From: Monosporascus cannonballus
Lineage: Eukaryota; Ascomycota; Sordariomycetes; Xylariales
NCBI GenBank assembly: GCA_004154925.1
Contig: QJNS01000292.1
Location: 27,200 to 91,199, forward strand
DNA length: 64,000 nt
Direction of reading: 5' to 3'
The translations under genes and the position numbers were made by a program. Shown piece after piece: positions 48,804-60,102 of the stretch (within the stretch, counting starts at the first letter, position 1; each line of letters starts with the position of its first letter). Under the pieces are notes generated by a model. That model saw nothing but the letters and a program-made list of their open reading frames with translations. It searched no databases and was not told the DNA's origin.

Positions 48804-50955
48804 ATGCGCATTGTCTGGGCCACACTTTCGATGACGACGGCCGCGGCCGCGGTAATGTTCACGATCCCGAGCCAATCGGGGACGGGCGGATACAAGTACT
48901 CGCCTGTGGACCCGGCGCCCGTGGGAATATCGTAAGTCGGGGCCTCCCCCTTACTCCCTCCCATCCACCCATCCATCCGGGTCTCCGGCTCCGCGACTGC
49001 GCGCGCGCTGACATTCCCGCCCGCCCGGGCGGCGAGCACACAGCTTCGAATTCTTCGCCTTCCCCTCCTGCTTCACCAACGTGACGGCGACCCAGCAGTG
49101 CCTGGCCAACTGGCGCGACCTGACGGGAGCATGGCCGCCGATCCGCATCGGCGGGACGACGCAGGACCGCGCGCTGTACGACGCCGCCTCGTCCGCCTAC
49201 GTCGCGTACAGCGTCGCGGGCCCGCGCGACGCGCCCATGAGCCTCACCTACGGCCCGCGCTTCCTGACGCTCGCCGGCCAGTACGGCGGCAGCGTCGTGG
49301 TCGGGCTCAACCGGGGCAGGAACCAGGCATGAGCCTCTGGGGGAGCTTCCTTGTTTATTTCCGCGGCCTTTTTTCTGGAATGTTTGGTGTTTCATTGGTT
49401 CATTTGATGGGCCATAATTCTGGAGACGGCGTCGTGCTTCTGCAAGCCATCGAGGAACATGTGCATGATAGCTACTAACTCTACAACCCGATGTAGCTAA
49501 GCAACACTATCGAGGCCGCCAAGAGGGCCGTGGCCGAGGTTAGGGACTGGCTCCTCGCTATTGAGCTGGGCAACGAACCCGAATGTGCGTGCCGTACCCG
49601 TCCACACCCACATAGGCATATCTTTCCAAGGCCCTCATAAACGACTAGAAGGGGTCTGGGATAGTGCGGAGACAGAGTCAGAGAAGGCCGAAAGTTGACA
49701 ACAAGGCTCCCCTACAGACTACGACCGCGCGCCCGTGCAGCCCATAGCGCGGAACGGGTGGTCGCCGGACCTCAACGCGGCGTCGCAGAACGAGTGGCAC
49801 CTGACGGTGGGGCGGGCGATCGGCAGCGATAGGATGCCGCTGATGCAGGCGGGCAACTGGGACGACAGCCCGCCGAAATGGGGCGCGGCGCAGCTCATCG
49901 CGAAGCAGAACGCGACCGTGGAGGCGCAGGTGCGCACCTACGCGCACCACAACTACCCGGGGGGGCTCCGTGCGCGGGCTCCTGAGCCACGCCGGCACCA
50001 GCGCCAACGTGCGGGTCGCGGTTCGAGGCCGACATTGCCGCCGTCCTGAGGGAGGGCAAGCCTTACGTCCTGGGAGAGACGAATTCCGGTGAGTCTAGCC
50101 GGGGGTTGAGTTGAAAGTGGTGGACCCGTTGACTCCGGGGAGGGAGGGAGGGGACGCAGAGTTGAATCGTGGAGGATGATGAGGTCACGACGGGTAGTTC
50201 GATGGTTGGGCGGGTGTGTCATTTGGAACATAGGCTAACGGACGGAAATAGTATCCGGAGGCGGGGCCGCGGACGTATCGCCCACGTTCTGCGCGGCGCT
50301 CTGGACGATGGACTACGTGCTGCGGGCAGTGTACACGGGCATCTCGCGGATCTACTTCCACCACAGCACCGTGGGCAACTGCCAGTACTGCTTCTGGGGG
50401 AGGTGAGTCTCTCTCCACGACATACCTTTAACCCCTATTCCGTTGCCCTCGCTAATCTCGTACCCCTAATTCCACCCATGTCATCTCCCCGCTCACGGTA
50501 TGTCCCGGCAAACCAGGTACTCCATGGGCGCGCCCTACTACGGCGCCACGACAGCGACGGCCTTCCTGGCGCAGGCGCGCACGATGACGGCGCTCGACGA
50601 CGGGAATGGGGCATACGTGGCGTACGCGTCCTTCAACGCGTCGGGCACGCCGCTACGCCTACTACTCTTCAACTCGGACTACTTCGAATCCGGATCCCGG
50701 AGCGCACAGACCTTCGTCCTGCGAGGCCTCTCGACGGGAAAGACAGCGGTGCGCGCGAAGCGGCTGACGGCGGCGGCGGGCGCCCTGGCGCGCCAGGACC
50801 GTGGACAGGCGCCGACTTTCGGGGGCCGGACGTTCGCGGACGGGACGTGTGTCCCGGCGGGCGGGGATGTGTTCGAGGAGGTCCCCGTGGGTGCGGCCGG
50901 CGAGGCCACGATCAGCGTCGGGGCTACGGAGGCGGTTCTGGTGTATCTGCAGTGA
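48804..50955 (+). pseudogene. GH79-type beta-glucuronidase gene, six exons, two single-base frame errors
   Basis: The exons are 48804-48931, 49044-49326, 49497-49584, 49718-50088, 50252-50402 and 50517-50955. The predicted product is about 485 residues, with a possible short signal region at the start. Family features are GISFEFFAFPSC, WPPIRIGGTTQDR, LTYGPRFLTLAGQYGG, the acid/base block AIELGNEPEYY, the nucleophile block KPYVLGETNS and GNCQYCFWGRYSMGAPYYG. Such enzymes remove glucuronic acid from glycans and arabinogalactan proteins. Exon lengths sum to 1,460, two more than a multiple of three. Exon 4 shows why: an extra base in the seven-G run near 49968 and another near 50019, each restoring homology when skipped. 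Intron 2 starts with GC rather than GT but has a perfect TACTAAC branch point. It is either a young pseudogene or two assembly errors. Confidence 0.8.
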
Positions 50956-53444
50956 ATGGGGAGAGGTATGGGAGCTAAGGGGCGGAATTTCCGGCACGGG
51001 CTGAGCTCCTCCAGGGTGGTGGTGCCTGTCGTATTTGATGAATGTTATGCCGGTGACGAAAAGCTTCGAAGTCAAGACGGTAATCATACATCAGCGTGGC
51101 TAACGTCCCTCATGAACCCATTCGAATATCAAGTTAAGCTCTGGCTCATTTGTACTAGAAAGGGGTGGCTTCCTAACTGCGGGGACGTATGTGTCAAGCA
51201 ACAATGATGTAATATAATTCCTGTGATGTAACCTTATAAACAAATTGTTATAGTAGGGCCTGATCCCGATGAGGTAAGCGAAGGTTGAGATGGTTTCAAA
51301 ATTGAGCGGCGCGTTAAGGAGGTGGAGCGTGGTAGGGGTGGTTAAGTTTTCGGCCATTCTCTTCTTCAGATCTTGGGAAGTAGCCCAGGAGTCTAATGAA
51401 AGGATGGGTATAATGCCACGGCTCCTGGAGGCAGTGTAATGCCAGGGCCAGGGCATCAGAGTAAAAAAAAAATTAAGCTTGAACAGATAGTTCAAGCGCA
51501 GTAAGGCTAGGCTTACGTCGCCTAGAGCAATACTAGACACGGGGGGTAGTTAGTGCCTGCGGGGACTTACTGGACTTATCCGAGAGAGCGCGAGGCGCAT
51601 GTGTAGGCTGGGGGGAGATTAAATGAAGATAAAATATCTTCACGTTGATCGTTCACAGCACGTATTGTAGGGGACATGCACCACCAGGGCGACTCGATGC
51701 AACAAATCTAGTAACCGCGCCATCAACGTGCACCTGTAGCACGAATCTAAAAGTTAGCAGCTGTGGAGATGATTAGAGGTGTCGGTAGAGGAGTTACTCA
51801 ATGATATTTTGACTTGCCAGTCAACTCCCATGTGACTGATGCGGTTACTTGTGGCCTAAAGGCCCGAGAGACGCACGCATGCTGTATGCTGACCGACAGC
51901 ATTGCCAGAATACACAAAGTGAACGTATTGTGTCTTTAGCTTTACGATTTACTCGTACTAGCACTGTGGAAACGAGTTCATAGACCCTGTCCGTGTTTAG
52001 TATCCCAGCGCCGATCCATTTCTCGTTTCGCAGGGGAGGTCGATATAATGATTTAGGACAGGGGTGGAAATGAGTGTATTAAAGCTGGATAAAGAGCTAT
52101 CTGAAGCGTCTGGGACCTAAAGCCTTCTTAGCAGGGACGGGGTTGCTTGGATCCGCGTGATCCATTATATTGCTCTCAGCGGCATAAACTTCCATTGCTA
52201 GCCTCTGGGTATATTATACCAACCTCTGCCGATCTCCAGGTACTGCTCTGTGTGGTCCCGCCTAAGGGTGGCAAGCCCCTTTATTGTGGCGACCATGAGG
52301 TTCTTTTGCTTGTGGCGGTCCTGCCTACGGGTGGTAAGCCTTCTCTAAGGTGACCAAGTATTGCATGTTTTAAACATAATGGGGGGGGGGAGGACAAAAA
52401 ATTGGAAAACGAATTTAGACGAAAAAAAAACTTGAGAGAGAGAGAGAGAGAAAATAGAGACATAAAAGGGGGCTAAGAAAGCGGTGGGTGGGGGCTTGTG
52501 CAAGGCAGCAAGCGACACGGTGCTTTGGCATTTGAGGGTAAGAGGAGGGAGCCTTTCTACAAGACCGGCCTTCACGTGGCGAGAGGTGTTAGTACCTACC
52601 AAGTGGCTAAGGGAACCAACAAGTCTTAATTACTAATAAATATTAAAGTCATATATAACTGTCAGAAGTTGCGATGATTTGTTGGGGCGTCGAAAGCGCA
52701 TATGAAGAGCTTTGGTCAGATGGTGCTAGGATTGCATGGATAAAGGGGTTAACAGCCTATATATGGTTGCTCCCAAGACTCAAGAGGCAGCTTCACATCT
52801 CAGTCGACACGCTTTCGGGTCTCAATTGACGAAGGGAGGTGAGATGGGTATTTCTTATGGAGCCAATCCGACCGGATTGCGATACTCGGAACGTACGGCG
52901 CCTGGGGCTTCCATGAATGCACATAGAGGATCATTCGCAAGCGACGCCATTCAATTTCTGCCGTGTGGAAGAAAAGCAGTCGATTCCCATATAACAGGAG
53001 GAAATGAATCGCCTTGAACATCCAGGCCAAGGGGCTTTCCCCTTCATGAACGTCCGAAGAGCCGTATTATGGGAATAGCTGAGGCGCGAGGCCACGGAAT
53101 ACGATCACCAGCAATGACACTATGATTGCTTAGAAGCCTAGAGATGGGAATCGATAGTGGATGCGTCAACAGCGATGAAAGTCCATCCCTACGCAATTGA
53201 GAGACGAGTTCCGAAGTCGTTTTTAGTGCCAATAATTTCAAAGCACTCTCAAATTCGATGACCGAGCGTTACGAATAAAGGGGAACGCGGAGAGGAGTCA
53301 GGTACCGTACACTTTAGCCGTTAGAAATTGACGTGTCGAAAGGGCAGCTGGCGAAGCAGGGATAATATTGATCATGAGTCTCATGTCTGTCCTATTAAGA
53401 TCCGATTGTATCTGAGCCGAGGAAACCGAGCAGGCCTCTGAGTT
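50956..53444. other. Long stretch without a recognised gene
   Basis: Ordinary-GC sequence between the glucuronidase gene and the end of SWC4. Open stretches up to 146 codons (51100-51540 minus) show no domain I recognise. It contains a G10 run at 52381-52390 and a GA microsatellite at about 52434-52451. Confidence 0.35.
52434..52451. repeat. GA dinucleotide microsatellite
   Basis: About nine uninterrupted GA units, preceded by a run of A and, 45 bp upstream, a G10 run. Confidence 0.8.
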
Positions 53445-55346
53445 TTACTTCTTTTGCCTCTTGGCGCTCTTGTCACTAACAGAGCTCAAGACACTAGCGC
53501 TCCTCTTTTGTCTGCTCACGGGACGTTCGCCTTTCTCATCCGTCGCCTCCTGCTTGACCTCGGCATTCTTCTGGGAGTCGTCGACTTCCGGAGCCGAGGC
53601 GTCCTCCTCCCGGTCTTCACCGTTGGCCTGGGGCTGCTGTCCATCTGGCTGAGAGTCCGCCTTGGCATCGGAAGATGTGGCACCATCGTTGCCGTTGGCG
53701 GCGCTCTCTGGTTTCTCGTCTTGGTCGTCAGGCTTAACCTCTTCCGAAGCCCCCCCGTTGGTATCGGTTGTATTAGAGGGCTCAGGAGGGGCTAGGTGTT
53801 TCTCCCGCTCGGCCTTCTTGGCCCGCTCGAGCTTGATCTCGGCCTCGATCTTATCATTCATCTTACGCATGTCGAGAAGGATGCCGATGGAGTTGAGTAG
53901 TTTCTCCATCTCTTCGACAACCGCCCTTGTAGGCATATTCAGTCGGCTAGGGATGTCTAGCTCCGCCAAGGTGTTTGTTATCCTTTGGTGTTGGGCATGC
54001 GACTTTGTTGTAAGAATCTTATTAATCCGCTCATAGCGGAAAGTCGGGCCAGAACCAAGACGGTCGTGGTACGAGACACCATACAATTGTCTGTCTGCTT
54101 CGCTTAGCTGTTTGCGCTCGGGTTGCTGTGCGCCCTTCTTTGCCGGCTTTTCGGGCCGCTCGCTATTACCGACGGAGTCCCGATGAGCAGCCGTAGTGGA
54201 AGTGGCCATGCTCTCCCGGCGCGATTCCGAGATAGGAGTGGAGGCTGGTTGCGCAGATTGCTGGCCGGCTGCCGGGGTGTTGGTTCCGCTGCCCTCCATA
54301 ATCGACTTGCGCTTCTTAGACTTGTCCTGGCTCATGAGATTCTGCAACAGAGTCTGTAAACCAGCACTCGACTTGAAGGCGCTGATATCCTGATCGGTGT
54401 GTGGGTAATCGAGGCGGTTGTAAAGCTCGCGGCGTTCCTGGTTGAGCTTCTCGGTGCGTGCAAGAATGCGGCGAACCTCGATGAGTAGGGATTCCTCCTC
54501 GCGAGCTTCCTCCTTGGAGCGGCTCATGAAATCCTCGGCGAACTTCTTGCGCTGCGTCTCGGAGACGGGATTGAAATTCGCCATCGTCTCGTGTAGGTTG
54601 AACTCTACCGGGGTCATATACTGCACGGGTTTCTGAATGGCCATCATCTTGGCCGCCACCTCGTAGTAGCGGGCTTTCATCTCCTCCATACTGCGGACTT
54701 TCGGGGCCGGGACCATGGCATTGTCGGGGTCCGTAGCGTCCGCGTCCCCGTTTGATGCGCCTTCAGGTAGGCTCGGCTTATAGTCGTATCGATCCCATAC
54801 GAGAGGCCAACGCAGATCGAACTCCCTAGCCAGGCCGAACAGATAGTCCGTCTCTTCCTTGGTCCATTCGTTACTTGTCAGGTTGTACTTGTACTGATCG
54901 TCGCTGTACTCGGGTATGTCGACTCTCACATTGAACTTGGCAAACATGGAGTCTTCAAGGTCCGGAGATGTGTTTTCCGGCTCTGGCCCATTGCCGGATC
55001 CTTCTCCGTCTTGTTGTTGTTGTTGTTGTTGCTGTGGCTCTCGCGACCGATGTTCAGTTCGTTTTCTCCAGTGACGCAGGTGCAAGGACGCATCCTCCCG
55101 GGCTGAGTTGCGAAACGGCGTCATTTCCCATCGTGCTGCTGGTTTCCGGCTTCCAAACCGTCGCTTCTTGAAACTAGATATCTCCGGAACGATGGCAATA
55201 GGATTGTCCCCTCCTAGATTCTGGACCTCTCGGGCCAACCCTTTTAGGTTTGGTCGGGGTCCGGCCGTCTTCTGCTTCTTCGCAGGTCGAGGAGCACTCC
55301 CTTCGGCGGGGAGGTTGAGGACATCGCGGACGTCGACGGACGCCAT
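53445..55346 (-). CDS. SWC4: SWR1-complex protein 4 (SWC4/DMAP1 homologue)
   Basis: A single uninterrupted frame of 633 residues. In yeast and animals this protein is shared by the SWR1 remodeller, which deposits H2A.Z, and the NuA4 histone acetyltransferase; it acts in the nucleus. The start MASVDVRDVLNLP is family-typical. The N-terminal part has a basic KKQK stretch and the FRNSAREDASLHLRHW block. Eight glutamines lie at about 105-112. A SANT/Myb-like region spans about 150-190 (YNLTSNEWTKEETDYLF, then FDLRWPLVWDRYDY). The DMAP1 region follows (YEVAAKM, QRKKFAEDF, LYNRLDYPHT, LGSGPTFRYERINK). The C-terminus is acidic and ends in basic KRQKK. No intron is needed. It is divergent from the p24 gene across 860 bp. 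Confidence 0.93.
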   Translation of the reverse strand: MASVDVRDVLNLPAEGSAPRPAKKQKTAGPRPNLKGLAREVQNLGGDNPIAIVPEISSFKKRRFGSRKPAARWEMTPFRNSAREDASLHLRHWRKRTEHRSREPQQQQQQQQDGEGSGNGPEPENTSPDLEDSMFAKFNVRVDIPEYSDDQYKYNLTSNEWTKEETDYLFGLAREFDLRWPLVWDRYDYKPSLPEGASNGDADATDPDNAMVPAPKVRSMEEMKARYYEVAAKMMAIQKPVQYMTPVEFNLHETMANFNPVSETQRKKFAEDFMSRSKEEAREEESLLIEVRRILARTEKLNQERRELYNRLDYPHTDQDISAFKSSAGLQTLLQNLMSQDKSKKRKSIMEGSGTNTPAAGQQSAQPASTPISESRRESMATSTTAAHRDSVGNSERPEKPAKKGAQQPERKQLSEADRQLYGVSYHDRLGSGPTFRYERINKILTTKSHAQHQRITNTLAELDIPSRLNMPTRAVVEEMEKLLNSIGILLDMRKMNDKIEAEIKLERAKKAEREKHLAPPEPSNTTDTNGGASEEVKPDDQDEKPESAANGNDGATSSDAKADSQPDGQQPQANGEDREEDASAPEVDDSQKNAEVKQEATDEKGERPVSRQKRSASVLSSVSDKSAKRQKK

Positions 55347-56206
55347 TTTGGCTGAGTGTGTACGTTACGGCAGATGGAGTGTCACTATAATGGTGATGGT
55401 GGATCAGAGCCACCCGGTCGCAAGATCGACCTGGCGAGCGGTACCGGACCGTATCCGAAGCGTGATATTAGATAGGCAGTGGAACGGGTAAATAGAGCAT
55501 AGGACCAGGAATTAAAAAGTATCCCCCTGAAGTAAAAATTCAGAAAAGGACCTGGTTGACGCGTCTAGCTTGATGAAATATGGTATCGCTTAATTGAGGA
55601 GGGGACATATTTTTAAGCTATCGCAGCGTCTCCTCCATGACCGCTTAATCATATTTATTATGGGTAAAAGAGATCCACTATTCCTTGACCTTACTTAGAT
55701 ATATACTTGTATCTCTGGACACTCAGCAACCGAAGAATGGAAGTGATACACGTGACAGAGATCTTATCGTTATCGTCTTGAGCTTGTAGGGTCACTGTGG
55801 CACGTGTGTAAGTACCTAGGTACCTACCTATACAGATATGCAGCTACCTACCTAGGTAGGCTAGGCACCCCAATGCTGTGGAGGTACGAGGTACGTACCC
55901 GTCTAGCCGGCGAAAGGCGATCGAACACTCCTTGGCAGGACCGATTTTTGAACGTGGCAGCTTCGCATCGGCCTGTGGAACTTCTAAGGACGAAGAAGAA
56001 GTACTAACGTTATTATCTATTGTAGACGTGCTTCTGGTCTGAAGAAATCAATCGGGGACAGTAACCAGCCAGCAGATATACCCCAATCCGCCCGACGAAA
56101 CCACGGCCTCTGTCTATCTTGCCTCGACGGCGACCCGTTCGAAGCTGCCGCCGACCAATTCCCCAATCTCGAATCGAACATATACGATTTTCCCTACTGA
56201 TCGGCA
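55347..56206. promoter_or_regulatory. Divergent promoter region with TACCTAGGTA-type motifs
   Basis: The only regulatory space between SWC4 (leftward) and the p24 gene (rightward). A cluster of overlapping CCTAGGTA/TACCTACC words lies at 55812-55862, including CTACCTACCTAGGTAGGCTAGG, and a CACGTGTG box is at 55801-55808. Similar words recur upstream of the casein kinase gene. Regulatory use is inferred only from position and repetition. Confidence 0.45.
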
Positions 56207-57142
56207 ATGAGGGCCATTCTCCCCCTCCTGTCCCTGAGCACCGTCGCTCAGGCGCTCTACTTCTTCATCGACGGCACCCAGCCGAAATGCTTCTTCGAGG
56301 ACCTGCCCAAGGGGACCCTGGTGGTCGGCCACTACGAGGCCCAGGAGTGGGACGACAACATGCGTGCGTGGGCCAAGCACGACGGCATCAGCATCTACAT
56401 CTCCGTCGACGTACGTTCCCCGTACCCTCCCCTTCTCCCCATGCCCTCCTTCCCGTGCTTCTGCTCTGGGCGGGATAGATGGCCGGCCTGCTGGGATGGA
56501 ATGGCAATGTTGACGACGACTGCTGAACACAGGAAATCTTCGACAACGACCACCGGGTGGTGTCGCAGAAGGGCAGTGCCTCGGGGCGCTTCACCTTCAG
56601 CGCGGCCGACGCGGGCGAGCACCGCATCTGCTTCACGCCCTCGAGCAACAGCGGGCGCCAGAACTGGCTGAGCGTGCTGAGCCCCAACGGCGGCATCCGG
56701 CTGCAGCTGGACCTGGCCATCGGCGAGACGAGCGAGATCGAGAGCACTGACAAGAGCAAGATGGAGGACCTCGTCCAGCGCATGCGCGACCTCAACGCGA
56801 GGCTGCAGGACATCCGCCGCGAGCAGGTCTTCCAGCGCGTACGTTCTTTCTTCCTTACTTGTCCCAAGTTCCATCTCCCGCTCTTCGCTCTTCGTCTCTT
56901 TCTCTATCTGCCATTTTTCCCTGTTGGGCTTGTTTCGATCGAGTACTACCTTCGCAGCCGACAACTACTAACCTTGACCAAAAAAATAACAGGAGCGAGA
57001 AGCCGAGTTCAGAGACCAGTCCGAGTCGACCAACTCGCGCGTCGTGCGATGGATGGTCATACAGCTCGTGGTGCTCGCCGTCACCTGCGCCTGGCAGCTA
57101 TCCCACCTGCGGTCGTTCTTCATCAAGCAAAAACTTACGTAG
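56207..57142 (+). CDS. p24 (emp24/gp25L/ERP) family cargo receptor
   Basis: The exons are 56207-56410, 56533-56838 and 56993-57142. Both introns have GTACGT donors, and the second has a CTAAC branch. The product is 219 residues, normal for the family. p24 proteins cycle between ER and Golgi in COPII/COPI vesicles and help select GPI-anchored and other cargo. The order is a signal peptide ([16 protein letters not shown]), then a lumenal GOLD domain with its two conserved cysteines (KCFFED and HRICFTP). A membrane-proximal coiled coil ([20 protein letters not shown]) follows. Last are a membrane span ([15 protein letters not shown]) and a short tail, SFFIKQKLT. The tail holds a diphenylalanine export signal and a KxKxx retrieval signal. 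No lesion is visible. Confidence 0.92.
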
Positions 57143-58463
57143 TCGGGGGAAGCGAGCCGGCGGTGCGCAGCCGCGTGGTCTGCGTAATAGGACAGTGAGT
57201 CCGCGGAGGGGGGACAAGAAGTTCATGTTGACGGTCCGACCCCGTGGTTTGTGGGAACGGCGCTTCCCCTTGGCATGTACGAGTGATAGAACGCTGGCCA
57301 AGCAAGCGAGCGGATTTGAGAGGAGCATTGTTTCGGCCGCCAAGAGGGGAGTAAAAGAAGGACTCTTTGTACTGATATACTACCACTTACCACATGGCCT
57401 CCAAGGCGCAAACATCTACGAACTACTCCTTGCCTGTGGGCCCCCTTAATCTGTATCTACTGTCTTGGTTACCTTGTCAGCATCATGAGATCAGTCCGAG
57501 GGGAGAAACGTGGAATTAAACCACCGGCGTCCCAACGACCATTTTACGAGAAACCTCTTCGCAAGGCCTTTATGCTGGGAAAGCCCCGTGAAGTGACAGT
57601 AGGTAGCAAAGGATGTTGGCACGCCGGAATCGTCTAAGCATCAGTAACAAAACGTGTGGGCAAATTACTCAGAGCACAAGACATCAGTCGCTGGACACTT
57701 TCAAATCAATCTTAGTAAAAACGTTTTTGTCCATTACTCCCCTGTCTATCAACACAGAACCTAATGCTCTCGCCATCTGTATGCCAGATTTGTCTCTCCA
57801 TCGATTGCACATCCACAACCACTATGTCACAACCTCGAAAACTACTGTCCGCCTAGACAACAGTCAGGCCACAGTCCTCCCCTTGTTAAATCGTCATTAG
57901 GAACAGTGTTTGTTACGGGAAAGGGCGACAAGTAAAATGGAAGTTCGATCCCAAATGCTCAAAAGAATTCCACCAGCGCCGTTGCTGCCGCTGCTGCCGC
58001 ATTCGCTGTGCTTTACTAATTAACAGCTTGTGTCTATTTCATCCAAAGCGAGAGTCGTGAATGAATCCATCATTCGTTCGTTTTCCGATTTACGCCGAGT
58101 ACAGATCCCATGATGTCAAAATGGCTGATGTAGGAAAGGTGGGAGATGTAACCGAATTCCGATTAAGGGCATCGTCATGAAGTGGGGTGTAGTTGTGCTG
58201 CCGGCAATTCCTATGCTTCCGTAGACGGAGCAAAGGACGCTCCGTTTGCTAGGGCATTAGTAGGGCTTGCGGCTCGATATCGTTCGCTCGCTAAGGTGCA
58301 TGCAAATTGACCGCGGGTCTCACGGCAAGCGAGTCGCAGCATTGCATTCTTGATGGGGAAGGTGTTCACTAGAAAGTATAATAAAAAGGCCAATTAGACG
58401 GTCCCGTGATGGGTTGAACAGACTACCAGTCTATCGGAAATCGCTAGGAAGCATCCGTTATGT
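57143..58463. other. Convergent intergenic region
   Basis: Space between the 3' ends of the p24 and casein kinase genes, presumably their 3' untranslated regions. Open stretches (57613-57900 plus and 58211-58393 minus) show no recognisable domain. Confidence 0.45.
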
Positions 58464-60102
58464 TTAACCTGTATCGTGTCAATGATTTGATAGGCTCCAT
58501 GGCAGAACTTCCAAAACTTACCACAACATAGGACCTTCATGAACTTCTGGAAGCCGGTAGGTTCAGGCTCCGTCGGCCTTGCGCCATTGGGTGCTGTTTG
58601 AGCGCCCGCGGTCGTCTGCGGTGTTATTCTGGGCGGTAGATTCTGATTGCTATTCTGGAATTGGGCCTGGGTTGAGGCCGTCGGCGTAGCCATGTCTCGG
58701 AGACCCCCCACCGCGCTGCCACGTTGAGCCGCCGTGGCGCCGGGGCCGTTTGGCCGGCGCTTGTCCGTCGCCTTCGCTGGAGACGGAGGTGGGGGCTGCG
58801 CGGCGTTTAAACGGTCGTGGGTTAAGCGAGGTGTGCTGGCACCGGCGCGAGGGTGGCCGTGGAGTTCCATCTGGGATGGGCCCGGTCTGGCATTGGGGTT
58901 GTGATAACCATGCTTGTGCATTGCGTCCCAGCCCTTTCCGGAGTCCTTGTTAACCTTCATCCAGTCGTATTCGCCATCTTCCACTTCTCCTGTGTTCTTT
59001 AAGGCCTGGGTGAAAAGTTCCCGCAAGTAGTCGTAGTCGGGCGTGTCCTCGAAACCAAGGTTCCTCACATAGGTTAAGTACTTGCTGAACTCCTCGGGGA
59101 ACCCCTCGCAGAGGTCCTTGATCTGAGTCGTCTGTTTCTTTTCGCCGATCTTCTCGTACTTTTGCTTGTTCGTTGCCGCCTTCAATCCCTGCCACGGAAG
59201 CCCCCCCCGTAGGAAATACATGAAGACATGGCCGAGCGCCTCGAGGTCATCCCGTCGAGATTGTTCCCGTCCTAAATGGGTATTTATGCTCATGTAACGA
59301 GCAGTTCCAGAGAGAGATTTCCGCTCGCGGTAAGGGATGTGCTGCTTCGACTTGGGATCTCGGTATTGCTTGGCCATACCGAAATCGACGACATGTATTA
59401 CGTTCGCGGCCTTGGTGCCGGGGCGGCCAATCAGGAAGTTGTCGGGCTTGATGTCTCGGTAGATGAGGTTCTTCTCGTGGATGGTTTGCACACGGGAGAG
59501 CTGGGTTGTAGTTAGTTACGCAATCACCGGGGAAGACAAATAGAATTAAAACGGACCATCTGCTTGGCGACCATCACAACTGTCTTGATGGAGAACCGTC
59601 GGTTGCAGTGGTCGAAAAGATCCTCCAGCGATGGCCCTAGCAGGTCAATGACCAGGATGTTGTGTAGACCTTCTTGACCGAAGTAATAAACGTTTGGTAT
59701 ACCAGCTGCCAGTCGGACCTGGAGGTTAGTTCACAAGATCTCGAAGTCCGGGACCAGGCAACTCACGGCAGCCGACAAGGATTTTGTATGTCCGATATTC
59801 ATCCCGTAGTTGGGGTGCATCGCTCTTTCGAGGCTCCTGGAAAGACGAAGACATCAGTTACTGTCGAGGTCGACATGGTATTATGGCTACGAAGGGTCGT
59901 GTCTCAAGTGTCACCGAAACAAGACAGAGGTGAAGATAAAACCCAACGAGAACTCTTAAGCAAATTCACTTACGAATTTGATTGCAACTTGCTGATTGTT
60001 TAAGAGATTGGTGCCTTCGAAGATGACGCCAAAGGATCCCTCGCCAATCTTCTTGCCAACTCGGTAATGGACACCGACAACATTTGACGAAGAGGAAGCC
60101 AT
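58464..60102 (-). CDS. Casein kinase I, YCK-type (membrane-anchored), five exons
   Basis: The exons are 60102-59974, 59836-59767, 59705-59557, 59500-58522 and a final 58468-58464, giving 443 residues. This Ser/Thr kinase family acts at the plasma membrane in nutrient sensing, endocytosis and morphogenesis. It starts [18 protein letters not shown]. The glycine loop IGEGSFGV and catalytic VAIKF are in exon 1. [14 protein letters not shown] spans the exon 2/3 junction. Exon 4 holds [19 protein letters not shown] and the CK1 signature [12 protein letters not shown]. The tail is proline-rich and ends KVLCCG, a C-terminal Cys pair like the palmitoylation site of YCK proteins. The last intron, 53 bp and joining to GGT-TAA, is inferred; unspliced, the frame would run to 58394. 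Intron 3 uses an unusual GTCCGT donor. No lesion is visible. Confidence 0.88.

Noticed and set aside
48859..49395. 178-codon minus-strand open stretch
   Set aside because: Arg/Ala/Gly-rich translation typical of the antisense of a GC-rich gene. It overlaps GH79 exons 1 and 2 and their introns.
50169..50978. 269-codon open stretch on the plus strand
   Set aside because: It is an out-of-frame shadow in GC-rich DNA. The spliced GH79 exons 5 and 6 in another frame carry the conserved sequence.
22402..51000. Secondary-metabolite or carbohydrate gene cluster built on the P450 and glucuronidase
   Set aside because: They are over 16 kb apart across a transposon block, both are damaged, and no backbone enzyme, transporter or regulator is seen.
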